A DNA stretch of 64,000 nucleotides from Rothia uropygialis (GTDB lineage: Bacteria; Actinomycetota; Actinomycetes; Actinomycetales; Micrococcaceae), in the NCBI RefSeq assembly GCF_004137765.1, contig NZ_NOIS01000004.1, forward strand, positions 62,001 through 126,000, given 5' to 3'. The notes beneath the pieces were generated by a model that saw nothing but the letters and a program-made list of their open reading frames with translations, was not told the origin of the DNA and did no database searches. The first letter of the stretch is position 1, and each line of letters starts with the position of its first letter. A program made the translations under genes and the position numbers. Below, in pieces: positions 45,106 through 56,168 of the stretch.

Positions 45106-46176
45106 GTGGCTTCACCCCGTAACAAACAGCTCAAAAAGACGTTGGCGCTCCTGGCTCCCGGAACTCAACTCCGGGACGGCCTCGACCGGATCCTTCAAGG
45201 ACGAACCGGTGCACTGATTGTGTTGGGGAAGGATCGCACCGTCGAGGCGATCAGCAGCGGCGGGTTCACCATAGACACGGAATTCACCGGCACCCGCCTC
45301 CGCGAACTTGCCAAAATGGACGGCGCGATCGTGTGCGACCGAGAAGTCGGCACCATCTACCACGCTGGTGTACAGCTGATGCCGGATCCCACGATCAGCA
45401 CCGAGGAGTCCGGAACGCGCCACCGCACGGCGGAACGGGTGGCCAAACAAACGGGGTTCCCGGTCATATCGGTCTCGAAATCCATGGGGGTCATCACCAT
45501 CTATACGGATGGACAGAGATACCCTCTGGAAGGGTCTCAAGAAATCATGGGGCGGGCGAACCAAGCCATTCAGACCCTTGAGCGATACACGATGCGCCTC
45601 GAGGAGGAACTCAGAAATCTTTCCGCTTTGGAAATCCAATCCGATGTCACGGTGCGGAACGTGGCCCTAGCCTTGCAGCGCCTGGAACTGGTACGCAGAA
45701 TTTCCGAAGAAATCGGGGACAGCGTCGTCGAGCTGGGTGCCGAGGGCCGCATGATCGCCATGCAGCTAGAAGAGCTCGTCCTGAACCAGCCCACCGCGGA
45801 ACTCGTCCTCCGCGATTACCTGCCGTCAGGCCAAGACCCCGCTGTGGTCGAAAGGGCCCAGGAGAGCCTCTCGGATCTTTCCCCCGTTGAGCTGGCGGAT
45901 CCCGTCGCCATCGCGAGGGCCGTGGGTCTACCGGGTGGCGGAGACCTCGACTACACGCTGCACCCGCGCGGTTACCGCCTGCTCAGCGGAGTCAAGTCCA
46001 TTCCGCGCTCGGTCTCCGAAAGACTTGTGGATCGGTTCGAGGGCTTGCAATCACTCATGGCCGCCAATCTGGACGACCTTCGTGGCGTCGAGGGCATCGG
46101 GGAATATCGCGCCAGAAGCATCCGTGAATCACTGGCCCGGATGGCGGAAACCAGCCTCCTCGACCGCTTCATGTAA
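45106..46176 (+). CDS. disA: Diadenylate cyclase DisA (DNA integrity scanning protein)
   Basis: A 356-residue protein that makes cyclic di-AMP from two ATP and scans DNA for branched structures. The N-terminal DAC domain has MDGAIVCD (DGA motif) and SGTRHRTAERV (RHR motif), both required for catalysis. A helical spine follows, and the C-terminus has a helix-hairpin-helix DNA-binding domain (LDDLRGVEGIGEYRARSI). The start is GTG. It probably shares a transcript with radA. Confidence 0.96.
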   Translation: MASPRNKQLKKTLALLAPGTQLRDGLDRILQGRTGALIVLGKDRTVEAISSGGFTIDTEFTGTRLRELAKMDGAIVCDREVGTIYHAGVQLMPDPTISTEESGTRHRTAERVAKQTGFPVISVSKSMGVITIYTDGQRYPLEGSQEIMGRANQAIQTLERYTMRLEEELRNLSALEIQSDVTVRNVALALQRLELVRRISEEIGDSVVELGAEGRMIAMQLEELVLNQPTAELVLRDYLPSGQDPAVVERAQESLSDLSPVELADPVAIARAVGLPGGGDLDYTLHPRGYRLLSGVKSIPRSVSERLVDRFEGLQSLMAANLDDLRGVEGIGEYRARSIRESLARMAETSLLDRFM

Positions 46177-46259
46177 CGGTGACTGTCTTCGACGGTTCGT
46201 GGCACGATCCTCGACGATTCAATGCCAGGATCGCCGGCCTACCCGATCTTGGGCAGAAG

Positions 46260-47072
46260 CTACTGGATAACGATCTGCTGTTGCTCGCTCGGCACCCCAT
46301 TGACTGAGACGGTCAGCCAGTAGTAGCCGGGTTGAGCAGGCTGCGACGCGTCACCGCAGCCGTTGGCGTTGATGGTTCGATCCCATGGCTGGGTTACCTT
46401 TTGCTCGCCACCGGCCTCCAAGGTTGCTTCCTTGGAGCCTCCCCCACCGCCGCATTTGGTGTTGTTGTAGACATCGGCCGGGCCCGAGGTGATGTCGTAT
46501 GTGACCTTGCTGGCGCCCAAGTCGATGTTGCACGGGTCGCCGCCGGTGTTCTTGACGGCCGCCGTCATGACGGGGTTCTCCCCCTGTCCGTACGACTGTT
46601 TGTCCAAGGACGCATTGACCTGAATATTAGAACCGCAGGCCTCCGGCTTGGCTGGTTCGCTCTCGGTCGGGGTCTGCCCGGACGCGGCCTCTGCCGAGGA
46701 CTCGCTCGGGCTCGGCGTCTCGCTCTTACTCTCCGAAGGTTCCGACGATCCGGAGGCGCTCGCTGACGAGGACGCCGACGGACCCGCAGAGCCGCTGGGT
46801 CCCCCCGACCCAGAAGCCGATGGCGAAGGACGCGCGCTGAAGCTCGCGAAGTTATCGCTCGGGGGCGCCGAAGTCGATGCGTCACTTCCCCCGGTGAGGC
46901 TCGAAGCGATTTTGTTCACGGCAAAGACGACGCCCCAAACGATCAGGACGATCACCAAGAGAGCCAGAATCAACGCAATGATCCGGCGTCGACGGTAAAC
47001 CTCCGGGGACTCACGTCGGTACCCGCGCTCAAAACCGTCGTCATCCGGGGTGGGATCTTCGTACTCAGCCAT
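46260..47072 (-). CDS. Single-pass membrane protein with Ser/Pro-rich stalk and extracellular beta domain
   Basis: A 270-residue protein from ATG at 47072 (MAEYEDPTPDDDGF). A short acidic cytosolic tail and a basic RRRR stop precede one membrane helix (IIALILALLVIVLIVWGVVF, about residues 30-50). An extracellular stalk of roughly 75 residues is almost only Ser, Pro, Glu, Gly and Ala. The C-terminal 110 residues form a probable Ig-like beta domain with four cysteines (EACGSNIQV, DPCNIDLGAS, NTKCGGGGG, ANGCGDAS). No catalytic motif is seen and I do not recognise a named family. The position between disA and mutY seems characteristic of Micrococcaceae. It is divergent from mutY. Confidence 0.75.
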   Translation of the reverse strand: MAEYEDPTPDDDGFERGYRRESPEVYRRRRIIALILALLVIVLIVWGVVFAVNKIASSLTGGSDASTSAPPSDNFASFSARPSPSASGSGGPSGSAGPSASSSASASGSSEPSESKSETPSPSESSAEAASGQTPTESEPAKPEACGSNIQVNASLDKQSYGQGENPVMTAAVKNTGGDPCNIDLGASKVTYDITSGPADVYNNTKCGGGGGSKEATLEAGGEQKVTQPWDRTINANGCGDASQPAQPGYYWLTVSVNGVPSEQQQIVIQ

Positions 47073-47139
47073 GCGTCCAAGGCTACTAAACAGAAGCGCC
47101 AACATAGGGAAGAAATGGGGACACTACAGTAGTCACGTC

Positions 47140-48144
47140 ATGAAATTTTCGAATGCGTCGGCCGAAAGGTCGAATCAGCCCACATCGCCCGGATATCGGG
47201 ATACCGACCTCGACCCGGAAAAGATCCAACGCCTGCATCGGCGTATCGCGAACTGGTTCGCCGAAAACGCGCGGGATCTGCCTTGGCGTGCGCCCGACCG
47301 TACACCGTGGCAGGTTATGGTCAGTGAGTTCATGCTCCAGCAGACGCCCGTTGTCCGGGTACTGCCCCAGTGGAGGCGCTGGATGGATTTGTGGCCGACT
47401 CCGGAGGATCTGGCACAGGCCACGACCGGCGATGCCGTCCGGGAATGGGGACGCCTCGGTTACCCCCGCCGAGCATTGCGGCTACACGCGGCCGCAGTGG
47501 CGATCGTGGAACGTCACGGAGGCGAAGTTCCCTCAGAATACGAGGATCTTCTCGCACTGCCCGGCGTCGGCTCGTACACCGCGGCGGCTATTTCGGTTTT
47601 CGCCTTCGAAAAGCGGCAGACCGTGATCGACACGAATATTCGACGTGTCCATGCCCGTGCTGTCAGCGGAAAAGCGCTTCCGGCGAAGTCTCTCACCTCC
47701 GCCGAAACACGCCTCGCTCACGAGCTCATGCCCGAGGATGACGAAGCCGCGGCGCTGTGGAACATATCGGTCATGGAATTGGGCGCGTTGGTCTGCACGG
47801 CCAAGTCGCCCAAGTGCGATGTCTGCCCCGTGCTCGACGACTGCGCCTGGGTTGCCGCCGGTCGGCCCGAGGCGGAGTACGTGCCGCGGGGCCAAACATG
47901 GAAAGGCACCGACCGGCAGGCGCGTGGCGCGATCATGGCCGTGCTGAGGGAAGCCACGAAACCGATTCCACGCGAAGCATTAATAGTGCCCCATGACGAT
48001 ACGCCCGGTGTGGAACCGGAGTCGATGACCCGGCTCCGCACGCTCGAGGCCTCACATGAGCAGCTGGAACGGTGCCTGGATGGGCTTATCCGGGACGAAT
48101 TGGCCTTCGAAGATGACCAGAATCGGGTTACGCTGCCCGGATAG
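47140..48144 (+). CDS. mutY: A/G-specific adenine glycosylase MutY
   Basis: A 334-residue base-excision enzyme that removes adenine mispaired with 8-oxoguanine. RDLPWRAPDRTPWQVMVSEF opens the domain. The helix-hairpin-helix is LPGVGSYTAAAI with the catalytic Asp in VIDTNIRRVHARA, and CTAKSPKCDVCPVLDDCAW supplies the four cysteines of the [4Fe-4S] cluster. The C-terminus is short, with a winged-helix-like ending and no full NUDIX-like 8-oxoG recognition domain, as in many actinobacterial MutY. ATG at 47140 is preferred; a longer upstream frame overlaps the divergent gene's start. Confidence 0.93.
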   Translation: MKFSNASAERSNQPTSPGYRDTDLDPEKIQRLHRRIANWFAENARDLPWRAPDRTPWQVMVSEFMLQQTPVVRVLPQWRRWMDLWPTPEDLAQATTGDAVREWGRLGYPRRALRLHAAAVAIVERHGGEVPSEYEDLLALPGVGSYTAAAISVFAFEKRQTVIDTNIRRVHARAVSGKALPAKSLTSAETRLAHELMPEDDEAAALWNISVMELGALVCTAKSPKCDVCPVLDDCAWVAAGRPEAEYVPRGQTWKGTDRQARGAIMAVLREATKPIPREALIVPHDDTPGVEPESMTRLRTLEASHEQLERCLDGLIRDELAFEDDQNRVTLPG

Positions 48145-48156
48145 GCAGTCAAGGGC

Positions 48157-48684
48157 TCAGAGGTGGCGGATCATCCGGGTGTTGCCGAGCGTATTGGGCT
48201 TGACCCGGGCCAGGTCGAGGAATTCCGCGACCCCTTCGTCGTGGGACCGCAGGAGCTCCGCGAAGACTTCGTGGTCGATGGTCTCCTGGTTGGTCATCAC
48301 CTCGAAGCCCATACGACGGAAGAATTCGACCTCAAAGGTCAGGCAGAAAACGCGCTCGACGCCGATGCCGCGGGCGCGTTCCAATAGAGCGTCCACGAGC
48401 ATCCGCCCCACGCCGCGTCCGCGAGCTCGCTCGTCCGCGGCGAGGGTCCGAATCTCACCGAGATCCTCCCACAGAATGTGAAGGGCCCCGCAGCCGATCA
48501 ACGGCGCCGCATCCTCGGGATGTGAGGCATCGAGGTCCTCGACCACGAGGAATTCTTGGATTGCCTCGAAGTAGTCAACGGCTTCCTTGGAAATCAAGGC
48601 GCCCGTCTCCACATACGGTGCAACCAGACGCCTGATGCCGTTGACGTCTGAAGTTCTGGCAGGTCGCATCCGCAAGGTCGTCAT
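48157..48684 (-). CDS. GNAT amino-acid N-acetyltransferase (ArgA-like)
   Basis: A 175-residue GNAT enzyme. MRPARTSDVNGIRRLVAPYV begins the fold, and EIRTLAADERARGRGVGRMLVDALL contains the acetyl-CoA pyrophosphate loop (R-x-x-G-x-G/A type). RVFCLTFEVEFFRRMGFE is the typical segment of short ArgA-type N-acetylglutamate synthases, which in actinobacteria act in arginine synthesis. ATG at 48684 follows CTCAAGG. It is convergent with mutY, 12 bases apart, and downstream of clpC in the opposite block. Confidence 0.85.
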   Translation of the reverse strand: MTTLRMRPARTSDVNGIRRLVAPYVETGALISKEAVDYFEAIQEFLVVEDLDASHPEDAAPLIGCGALHILWEDLGEIRTLAADERARGRGVGRMLVDALLERARGIGVERVFCLTFEVEFFRRMGFEVMTNQETIDHEVFAELLRSHDEGVAEFLDLARVKPNTLGNTRMIRHL

Positions 48685-48875
48685 GAGCCTTGAGTTTACG
48701 CCGCCGTCCTGCCCAGGCGCCAAAGTCACGGCACGCGTCACAGAAGTAGAACCGGGACCACCCGGAGCCCCGTGCCGCCCCGATGGAGAGGTTAAACCCA
48801 CGGCTTGCGACAGTACCCTTAGGTCGGCAACCTCTGACCGAGCTCTCCTCGCCGCAAAGATTCCTGTGCAAGAGA

Positions 48876-48909
48876 AAGCGGGGCCGCCCCGTAAGGGACG
48901 GCCCCGCTT
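48876..48909 (-). terminator. Intrinsic terminator of clpC
   Basis: A perfect 11-bp stem (AAGCGGGGCCG with CGGCCCCGCTT, 12-base loop) lies 49 bases beyond the clpC stop. On the minus strand it is followed by TCTCTTG, a T-rich tail. Confidence 0.85.
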
Positions 48910-48957
48910 ATCGAAGGTCAGAAGCCTGATCAGGCCCCCTCGCACACTGCGAACACA

Positions 48958-51570
<2,613 letters not shown>

Positions 51571-51657
51571 AGTTAGGTCTCCTTGTACGTCTTTGTTTCG
51601 ATGCTACGCACGGAAAATGGCTTGGTAACTACTGTTCGCCACCGGCGAGACACAATA

Positions 51658-51700
51658 AAGCTCAGGGCGGAAAATACATGAGAATTTCCGCCCTGAGCTT
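51658..51700 (-). terminator. Intrinsic terminator of lsr2
   Basis: A perfect 16-bp stem (arms 51658-51673 and 51685-51700, core CTCAGGGCGGAAA) with an 11-base loop lies 72 bases after the lsr2 stop and is followed on the minus strand by TATTGTG. Confidence 0.88.
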
Positions 51701-51771
51701 GATCTTCTAGCTCAAGAGAACCGGTAGAGAGCCTCTGCCGATTCATCGGTAACGGCCAAAACCGCCCCTTA

Positions 51772-52119
51772 CTAGGAGTCCTTCTTACGGGCTGCGTAGT
51801 AAGCGTCCTGAATCTCCTGGTGGATGCGGCCACGATCAGACACGTTGTAGCCGTTGTCCTTGGCCCACTTGCGAATCAGAGCGGTCTCGGGATTGCGGAC
51901 CTGCCCCGTGCCCTTGCCCGATCCGGTCCGGCCACTGTTGCGCGCCTGCACGCGACGGGCCTTGGCGGCGAACGGACGGATCGCGTCGCGCAACTTTGCG
52001 GCGTTGCCCGAGGACAGATCAATCTCGTACTGGCCACCGTCGAGTCCGAAACGTACGGTTTCGTCAGCGGCACCGCCCTCGAGATCGTCTTCCAGAATGA
52101 TCTTTACTTTCTGAGCCAT
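51772..52119 (-). CDS. lsr2: Lsr2 nucleoid-associated protein
   Basis: A 115-residue actinobacterial H-NS-like xenogeneic silencer. The N-terminal KVKIILEDDLEGGAADETVRFGLDG is the dimerisation/bridging domain. A basic linker with RTGSGKGTG leads to the C-terminal DNA-binding domain IRKWAKDNGYNVSDRGRI, whose linker region holds the RGR AT-hook-like motif that reads AT-rich minor grooves. Its presence supports actinobacterial origin. It stands alone between clpC and lysS, with terminators on the downstream side. Confidence 0.96.
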   Translation of the reverse strand: MAQKVKIILEDDLEGGAADETVRFGLDGGQYEIDLSSGNAAKLRDAIRPFAAKARRVQARNSGRTGSGKGTGQVRNPETALIRKWAKDNGYNVSDRGRIHQEIQDAYYAARKKDS

Positions 52120-52331
52120 GAGTGTCTCCTCAGTCCTTATTGGCAGTGGTCCGACGCATTATGTGATGTCTTAGGACCATAAAACGTGTTAGCGAGGCGC
52201 GGGAACCATCGGCGACTCACGCGACACTAAAGCTGGTGGACATTTGTCCTGTATAACAACAGAGTATCAATCAAGGGGAGGAAATCACAGTTAAACAGTG
52301 TGAGGAAGGCATAATTCTTCCTGAGAATAAC

Positions 52332-52535
52332 TTATGAATCTTCTTGTTCTCGTGGGCGAAAAACTTCGCCGGTTCCCTCCCGAGATTTGATCTCCTCGTA
52401 CCATTTTCGCGCGTCTTCTTCTGAAGCGGCATGGGCTTTGCGTTCGGAACTATCCGCCCGAAACGCCCACCTCATCAGGAAATAGAAGATGACTCCGATA
52501 GCGACGGAAGGCAACAATACAGCCACATATTCCAT
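52332..52535 (-). CDS. Small membrane protein between lysS and lsr2
   Basis: A 67-residue protein with one N-terminal membrane helix (YVAVLLPSVAIGVIFYFLM) followed by a charged cytosolic tail (SEERKAH-like, KWYEEIKSREGTGEVF). Such small 'lysyl-tRNA synthetase neighbour' proteins are conserved in Micrococcaceae, which argues that it is real. Function unknown. It starts 46 bases after the lysS stop and may be on the lysS transcript. A short AGGAAG/CTTCCT hairpin follows at 52303-52322. Confidence 0.72.
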   Translation of the reverse strand: MEYVAVLLPSVAIGVIFYFLMRWAFRADSSERKAHAASEEDARKWYEEIKSREGTGEVFRPREQEDS

Positions 52536-52581
52536 GCTGAACCTTCTCCCCGGGCCCTCCGGCCCGCTCGATCACCCCGAG

Positions 52582-54099
52582 TTATTCGGGCTTCATCAGC
52601 GGAAACAGGATAGTTTCCCTAATCCCCAGTCCGGTAAACAACATCATCAGGCGATCAATTCCCAGACCCAGACCGCCCATGGGCGGAGCGGCGTGTTCCA
52701 GGGCCCGCAGGAAGTCTTCGTCGAGCTCCATCGCCTCGTCGTCGCCACCAGCGGCCAATCGGGATTGTTCCGTGAGACGCTCGCGCTGGATCACGGGATC
52801 GATCAATTCGGAGAATGCCGTTCCGCGTTCTGTGCCGCCGATGATGAGGTCCCAAGCCTCGATGACATCACGCTTGGAACGATGCGGACGGGCCAGAGGC
52901 TGGGCAGACGGCGGGTAATCGCACACGAACGTCGGATTGATCAGGGTCGGCTCCACGATTTCCCCGAATAGCTCAATCACGAGCTTCTCTGCGCCCCATG
53001 CAGGATCCACGGAGACTTCGTGCTTTTGTGCGATTTCTCGCAGAACCTCGGCGGGCGTCTCGGGCACGATTTCCTGGCCCACGGCTTCCGAAAGACCAGG
53101 ATAAACACCCAGCCACTTCCATTCCGCGTCCAGATCGATCGTGCCTTTTTCGCTTTCGATCTGATGTGTTCCCACGGCGTCCGCGCAGGACATGATGATG
53201 TCCTTGATGAGTTCGGCCATGGTGAACTGGTCCCCGTATGCCTGATAAGCCTCCAGGGTCGTAAATTCGGGGCTGTGCGTCGAGTCCACTCCCTCATTAC
53301 GGAAAATACGGCCGATTTCGAAAACGCGATCAATTCCGCCGACCACGGCCCGCTTCAAATAAAGTTCGGTCGCGATGCGCAAGGTCATGTCCTGGTCAAA
53401 AGCATTCAAATGCGTTTGGAACGGGCGTGCGGTCGCGCCCCCGTGGACGAGCTGAAGAATAGGAGACTCGATCTCGATGTATCCCTCGTCGACAAGGACC
53501 TGGCGCACGGTCTGCATGATCTTCGCGCGCTTGATCACGGTTTCTTGTGCTTCCTTGCGAACCATGAGATCCAGGTAGCGTTGGCGGACCCTGGTCTCTT
53601 CGTTGAGGTCCTTGTGCAACGTCGGAAGCGCCCGCAAGGACTTCGAGGCCATCTCCCAGTCCTCGACCATGACGGACAGCTCGCCGCGGCGTGAGCTGAC
53701 GACCTCACCGTGCACGAACACATGATCCCCGAGGTCCACGAGGGCCTTCCAGTCGTCCAGATTCTCCTGCCCGGCCTTGGCCAGCGAAATCATGGCCTGC
53801 AGTCTGGTGCCGTCCCCGGCCTGGATGCTCGCAAAGCACAGCTTTCCCGTGTTCCGCACGAACACAACCCGCCCGGCGACACCGACGACGTCACCCGTTT
53901 CTTCGCCGGCTTCGAGGCCTTCATACTGTTCACGGATGCTCTGAATGGTGCGAGTAATCGGAAGACCCACGGGGTAGGCTTCGCGCCCCCGTGAAATCAG
54001 CTCGGCACGCTTGCCCATGCGGATTCGCATCTGCTCGTTGATCTCGGTCTGCTGACTTGTCTGGTCCTGTTGTGAGGACGACGAATCTGAAGTAGTCAC
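52582..54099 (-). CDS. lysS: Lysyl-tRNA synthetase, class II
   Basis: A 505-residue enzyme from GTG at 54099 (behind CTTAGGATC). An OB-fold anticodon-binding domain (about 60-170; VAGRVVFVRNTGKLCFASIQ) precedes the class II catalytic core. Motif 2 is FRNEGVDSTHSPEFTTLEAY, and motif 3 is GLGLGIDRLMMLFTG. The Ser/Gln-rich first 20 residues are variable. The frame is open for another 129 codons upstream, but these overlap panC antisense-like sequence and lack homology, so the GTG is preferred. panC lies 56 bases upstream. Confidence 0.95.
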   Translation of the reverse strand: MTTSDSSSSQQDQTSQQTEINEQMRIRMGKRAELISRGREAYPVGLPITRTIQSIREQYEGLEAGEETGDVVGVAGRVVFVRNTGKLCFASIQAGDGTRLQAMISLAKAGQENLDDWKALVDLGDHVFVHGEVVSSRRGELSVMVEDWEMASKSLRALPTLHKDLNEETRVRQRYLDLMVRKEAQETVIKRAKIMQTVRQVLVDEGYIEIESPILQLVHGGATARPFQTHLNAFDQDMTLRIATELYLKRAVVGGIDRVFEIGRIFRNEGVDSTHSPEFTTLEAYQAYGDQFTMAELIKDIIMSCADAVGTHQIESEKGTIDLDAEWKWLGVYPGLSEAVGQEIVPETPAEVLREIAQKHEVSVDPAWGAEKLVIELFGEIVEPTLINPTFVCDYPPSAQPLARPHRSKRDVIEAWDLIIGGTERGTAFSELIDPVIQRERLTEQSRLAAGGDDEAMELDEDFLRALEHAAPPMGGLGLGIDRLMMLFTGLGIRETILFPLMKPE

Positions 54100-54155
54100 G
54101 ATCCTAAGCCTATCTGTGGGTTTTCCGGGGAAGGAATTGAAAGGGGTGCGGACGG

Positions 54156-55112
54156 CTAGATGACATCCATGTTGTCGATGAGTCGAGTCCCGCCCACTCG
54201 AACTGCCGCGAGCGCGGTCGCGCGTTCCGAGTTTTCCACCGGCGATTCGAATGTTTTGGGGTCGACGATTTCGAGGTATTCGAGCTCCACGCCGTCCCTG
54301 TCCGAGATGCGCTCTCGTGCGGCGTCGACGTCTATTCCCGCGTAGCCGCGGGAGAGCCCTTCTTCCCGCAACAGGGCCAACGTCCGTGACAGAACGAGCG
54401 CCGCTTTCCTCTCCTCGGGGCCGAGATACGAGTTGCGGGAGGACATGGCCAGGCCGTCGTCGTCGCGGACAATCGCGACGGGGCACACGGCCAAGGGAAT
54501 GTTGAAGTCGGCGACCATCCGTTGGACCAATGCGACCTGCTGGGCGTCCTTCTGCCCGAAATACGCTCTGACGCGGTGAGTCCCGGCTGCCGAAACGACA
54601 ACGTTGAACAGCTTGTTGACCACGGTCAGGACGCCGTCGAAGTGTCCGGGACGGGCCGCCCCCTCGAAAAGAGTGCCCAGACGCCCCGAGCTCACACGGA
54701 CCAGAGGTTCTCCGCCCGGGTACATGACCTCTAGTTCGGGGATGAACACGATATCAACGCCTTGCTCTCGCAGCAGGGCCAGGTCTTCTTCCTCCCGACG
54801 AGGGTACTTGTCGTAGTCCTCATCGGGACCGAATTGCAGGGGGTTGACGAAGATCGAGACTGCTACGATGTCATTCTGCTCGCGAGCCCGGCTGATCAGG
54901 GTCGCGTGCCCGTCGTGGAGCGCACCCATGGTCGGAACGAATCCCATGGTCGCGACGCGGGGCGCAGCAGGCTCGGTTTCCGGGTCGGCGCGATGGTCAG
55001 CGAGCCTTTCGGCCTCGGCCGAGTGGATTCGCGCCTCGGCGTCGCCCATTCTCTGGCTGATATGGGCGGAAAATTCTTCCAGGGTTCGAGCAACGAAGAG
55101 CTCACCCGTCAT
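54156..55112 (-). CDS. panC: Pantothenate synthetase PanC
   Basis: A 318-residue ligase that joins pantoate and beta-alanine with ATP. FVPTMGALHDGHATLI has the HIGH-like motif, FVNPLQFGPDEDYDKYPR is the pantoate-binding loop, YFGQKDAQQVALVQRMV the ATP region, and AMSSRNSYL the KMSKS-like motif. About 30 residues (31-52, rich in Glu/Ala) extend the N-terminal helix compared with E. coli PanC. ATG follows AAGGAAGGACGACT. It lies in the leftward block between DUF2520 and lysS. Confidence 0.95.
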   Translation of the reverse strand: MTGELFVARTLEEFSAHISQRMGDAEARIHSAEAERLADHRADPETEPAAPRVATMGFVPTMGALHDGHATLISRAREQNDIVAVSIFVNPLQFGPDEDYDKYPRREEEDLALLREQGVDIVFIPELEVMYPGGEPLVRVSSGRLGTLFEGAARPGHFDGVLTVVNKLFNVVVSAAGTHRVRAYFGQKDAQQVALVQRMVADFNIPLAVCPVAIVRDDDGLAMSSRNSYLGPEERKAALVLSRTLALLREEGLSRGYAGIDVDAARERISDRDGVELEYLEIVDPKTFESPVENSERATALAAVRVGGTRLIDNMDVI

Positions 55113-55229
55113 AGTCGTCCTTCCTTAACCGGATGCTGTGGCATGACCGAACATCGTGAACGGTCAGGTGCCAACTGGTCGACAGCCTGCCCGCGAAGGT
55201 GCGGAGGATGTCTAGGACCGCAAAGCAGT

Positions 55230-56168
55230 TTACTGTTCGTAGTCGTCGCTTTCACTTTCGGGCGCTTTTTCAAGGTCCAGTGCCCGCAATATTCGGTGAA
55301 ATGCTTCTTCGGGCAGGATCCCCCGCCGATGTGCGCGGTACGCGCTCGCCTCAGCGAGAGCGAGATACGCCGCGCCGATGTCCGGCGCGGATTCTTCCGC
55401 CCCGAAGCCTTGGAGGACCTCTCGGTGTGTCTCGACCGACCCTGAATCACCACGCACGACGGGGCCGGTCAGAGCACTGTCGCCCGAAGCCAAGGCGTTG
55501 TCCACGCTGGCCCGCACGAGCGGGCCCAGAACCTCGCCAGGGCTCTCGACGCCGAGGCTCTCCAAGATCTGGGAAGCCTGCCCGATGAGGGTGACCGTAT
55601 GATTCGACGCGTGAGCCAGGGCGGCGTGGTAGAGGGGACGGTCGCCTTCGGCAATGACCACAGGCTCTCCTCCCATTTCCACGACCATCGCTTGTGCGAT
55701 TGGCAGAAAGGCGGCCGCGGCCGTCACACCAAAACTCGCGCTCTGCAAACGCGTCAGATCAAGCGAAAGACCCGTGAAAGTCATGGCCGGGTGAATAGCC
55801 AGCGCGATCGTTCCGGCGTCCCGACCGGCGGACAAGACCTCCGTTCCGAACCGACCGGAGGTGTGGATCAGGATCTGCCCCGTGGTGAAGTGACCGCCTC
55901 GGGCCAACCCTGACACCAGAGGTTCGAGTGCGTCGTCGGGAACTGCGAAAAGAACGACTTCACTGCGCTCGACGATTTCGGGGATCTGGAGAACGGGGAC
56001 GTCGGGCAGAAGCGCCTCGGCCCTCGTCCGTGATTCTTCTGAAACCGCGTGAACCCCAACGAGGGCGTGGCCCGCATTGCGCAGGGCGGCACCGAGCACG
56101 GCGCCCACCTTTCCTGCGCCGATGATCCCTATTCCGAGCCGCCCCGGACGACTCGCTGGTTCAGTCAT
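55230..56168 (-). CDS. Rossmann-like/DUF2520 family oxidoreductase-like protein
   Basis: A 312-residue protein. The N-terminal NAD(P)-binding fold has GIIGAGKVGAVLG and VVLFAVPDDALEPLV; GQILIHTSGRFGTEVL and AIHPAMTFTG are family landmarks. The C-terminal helical DUF2520 domain (ALAHASNHTVTLIGQA) resembles the ketopantoate/6-phosphogluconate dehydrogenase type. The constant position next to panC in actinobacteria suggests a role in pantothenate supply, possibly as a ketopantoate reductase, but this is inference. The start is ATG at 56168, overlapping the preceding gene's stop by eight bases. Confidence 0.87.
   Translation of the reverse strand: MTEPASRPGRLGIGIIGAGKVGAVLGAALRNAGHALVGVHAVSEESRTRAEALLPDVPVLQIPEIVERSEVVLFAVPDDALEPLVSGLARGGHFTTGQILIHTSGRFGTEVLSAGRDAGTIALAIHPAMTFTGLSLDLTRLQSASFGVTAAAAFLPIAQAMVVEMGGEPVVIAEGDRPLYHAALAHASNHTVTLIGQASQILESLGVESPGEVLGPLVRASVDNALASGDSALTGPVVRGDSGSVETHREVLQGFGAEESAPDIGAAYLALAEASAYRAHRRGILPEEAFHRILRALDLEKAPESESDDYEQ

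Noticed and set aside
54100-54486. N-terminal extension of lysS by 129 codons
   Set aside because: The extra residues are Arg/Gly-rich, overlap panC on the same strand and show no synthetase homology; a GTG with ribosome-binding site gives normal length.
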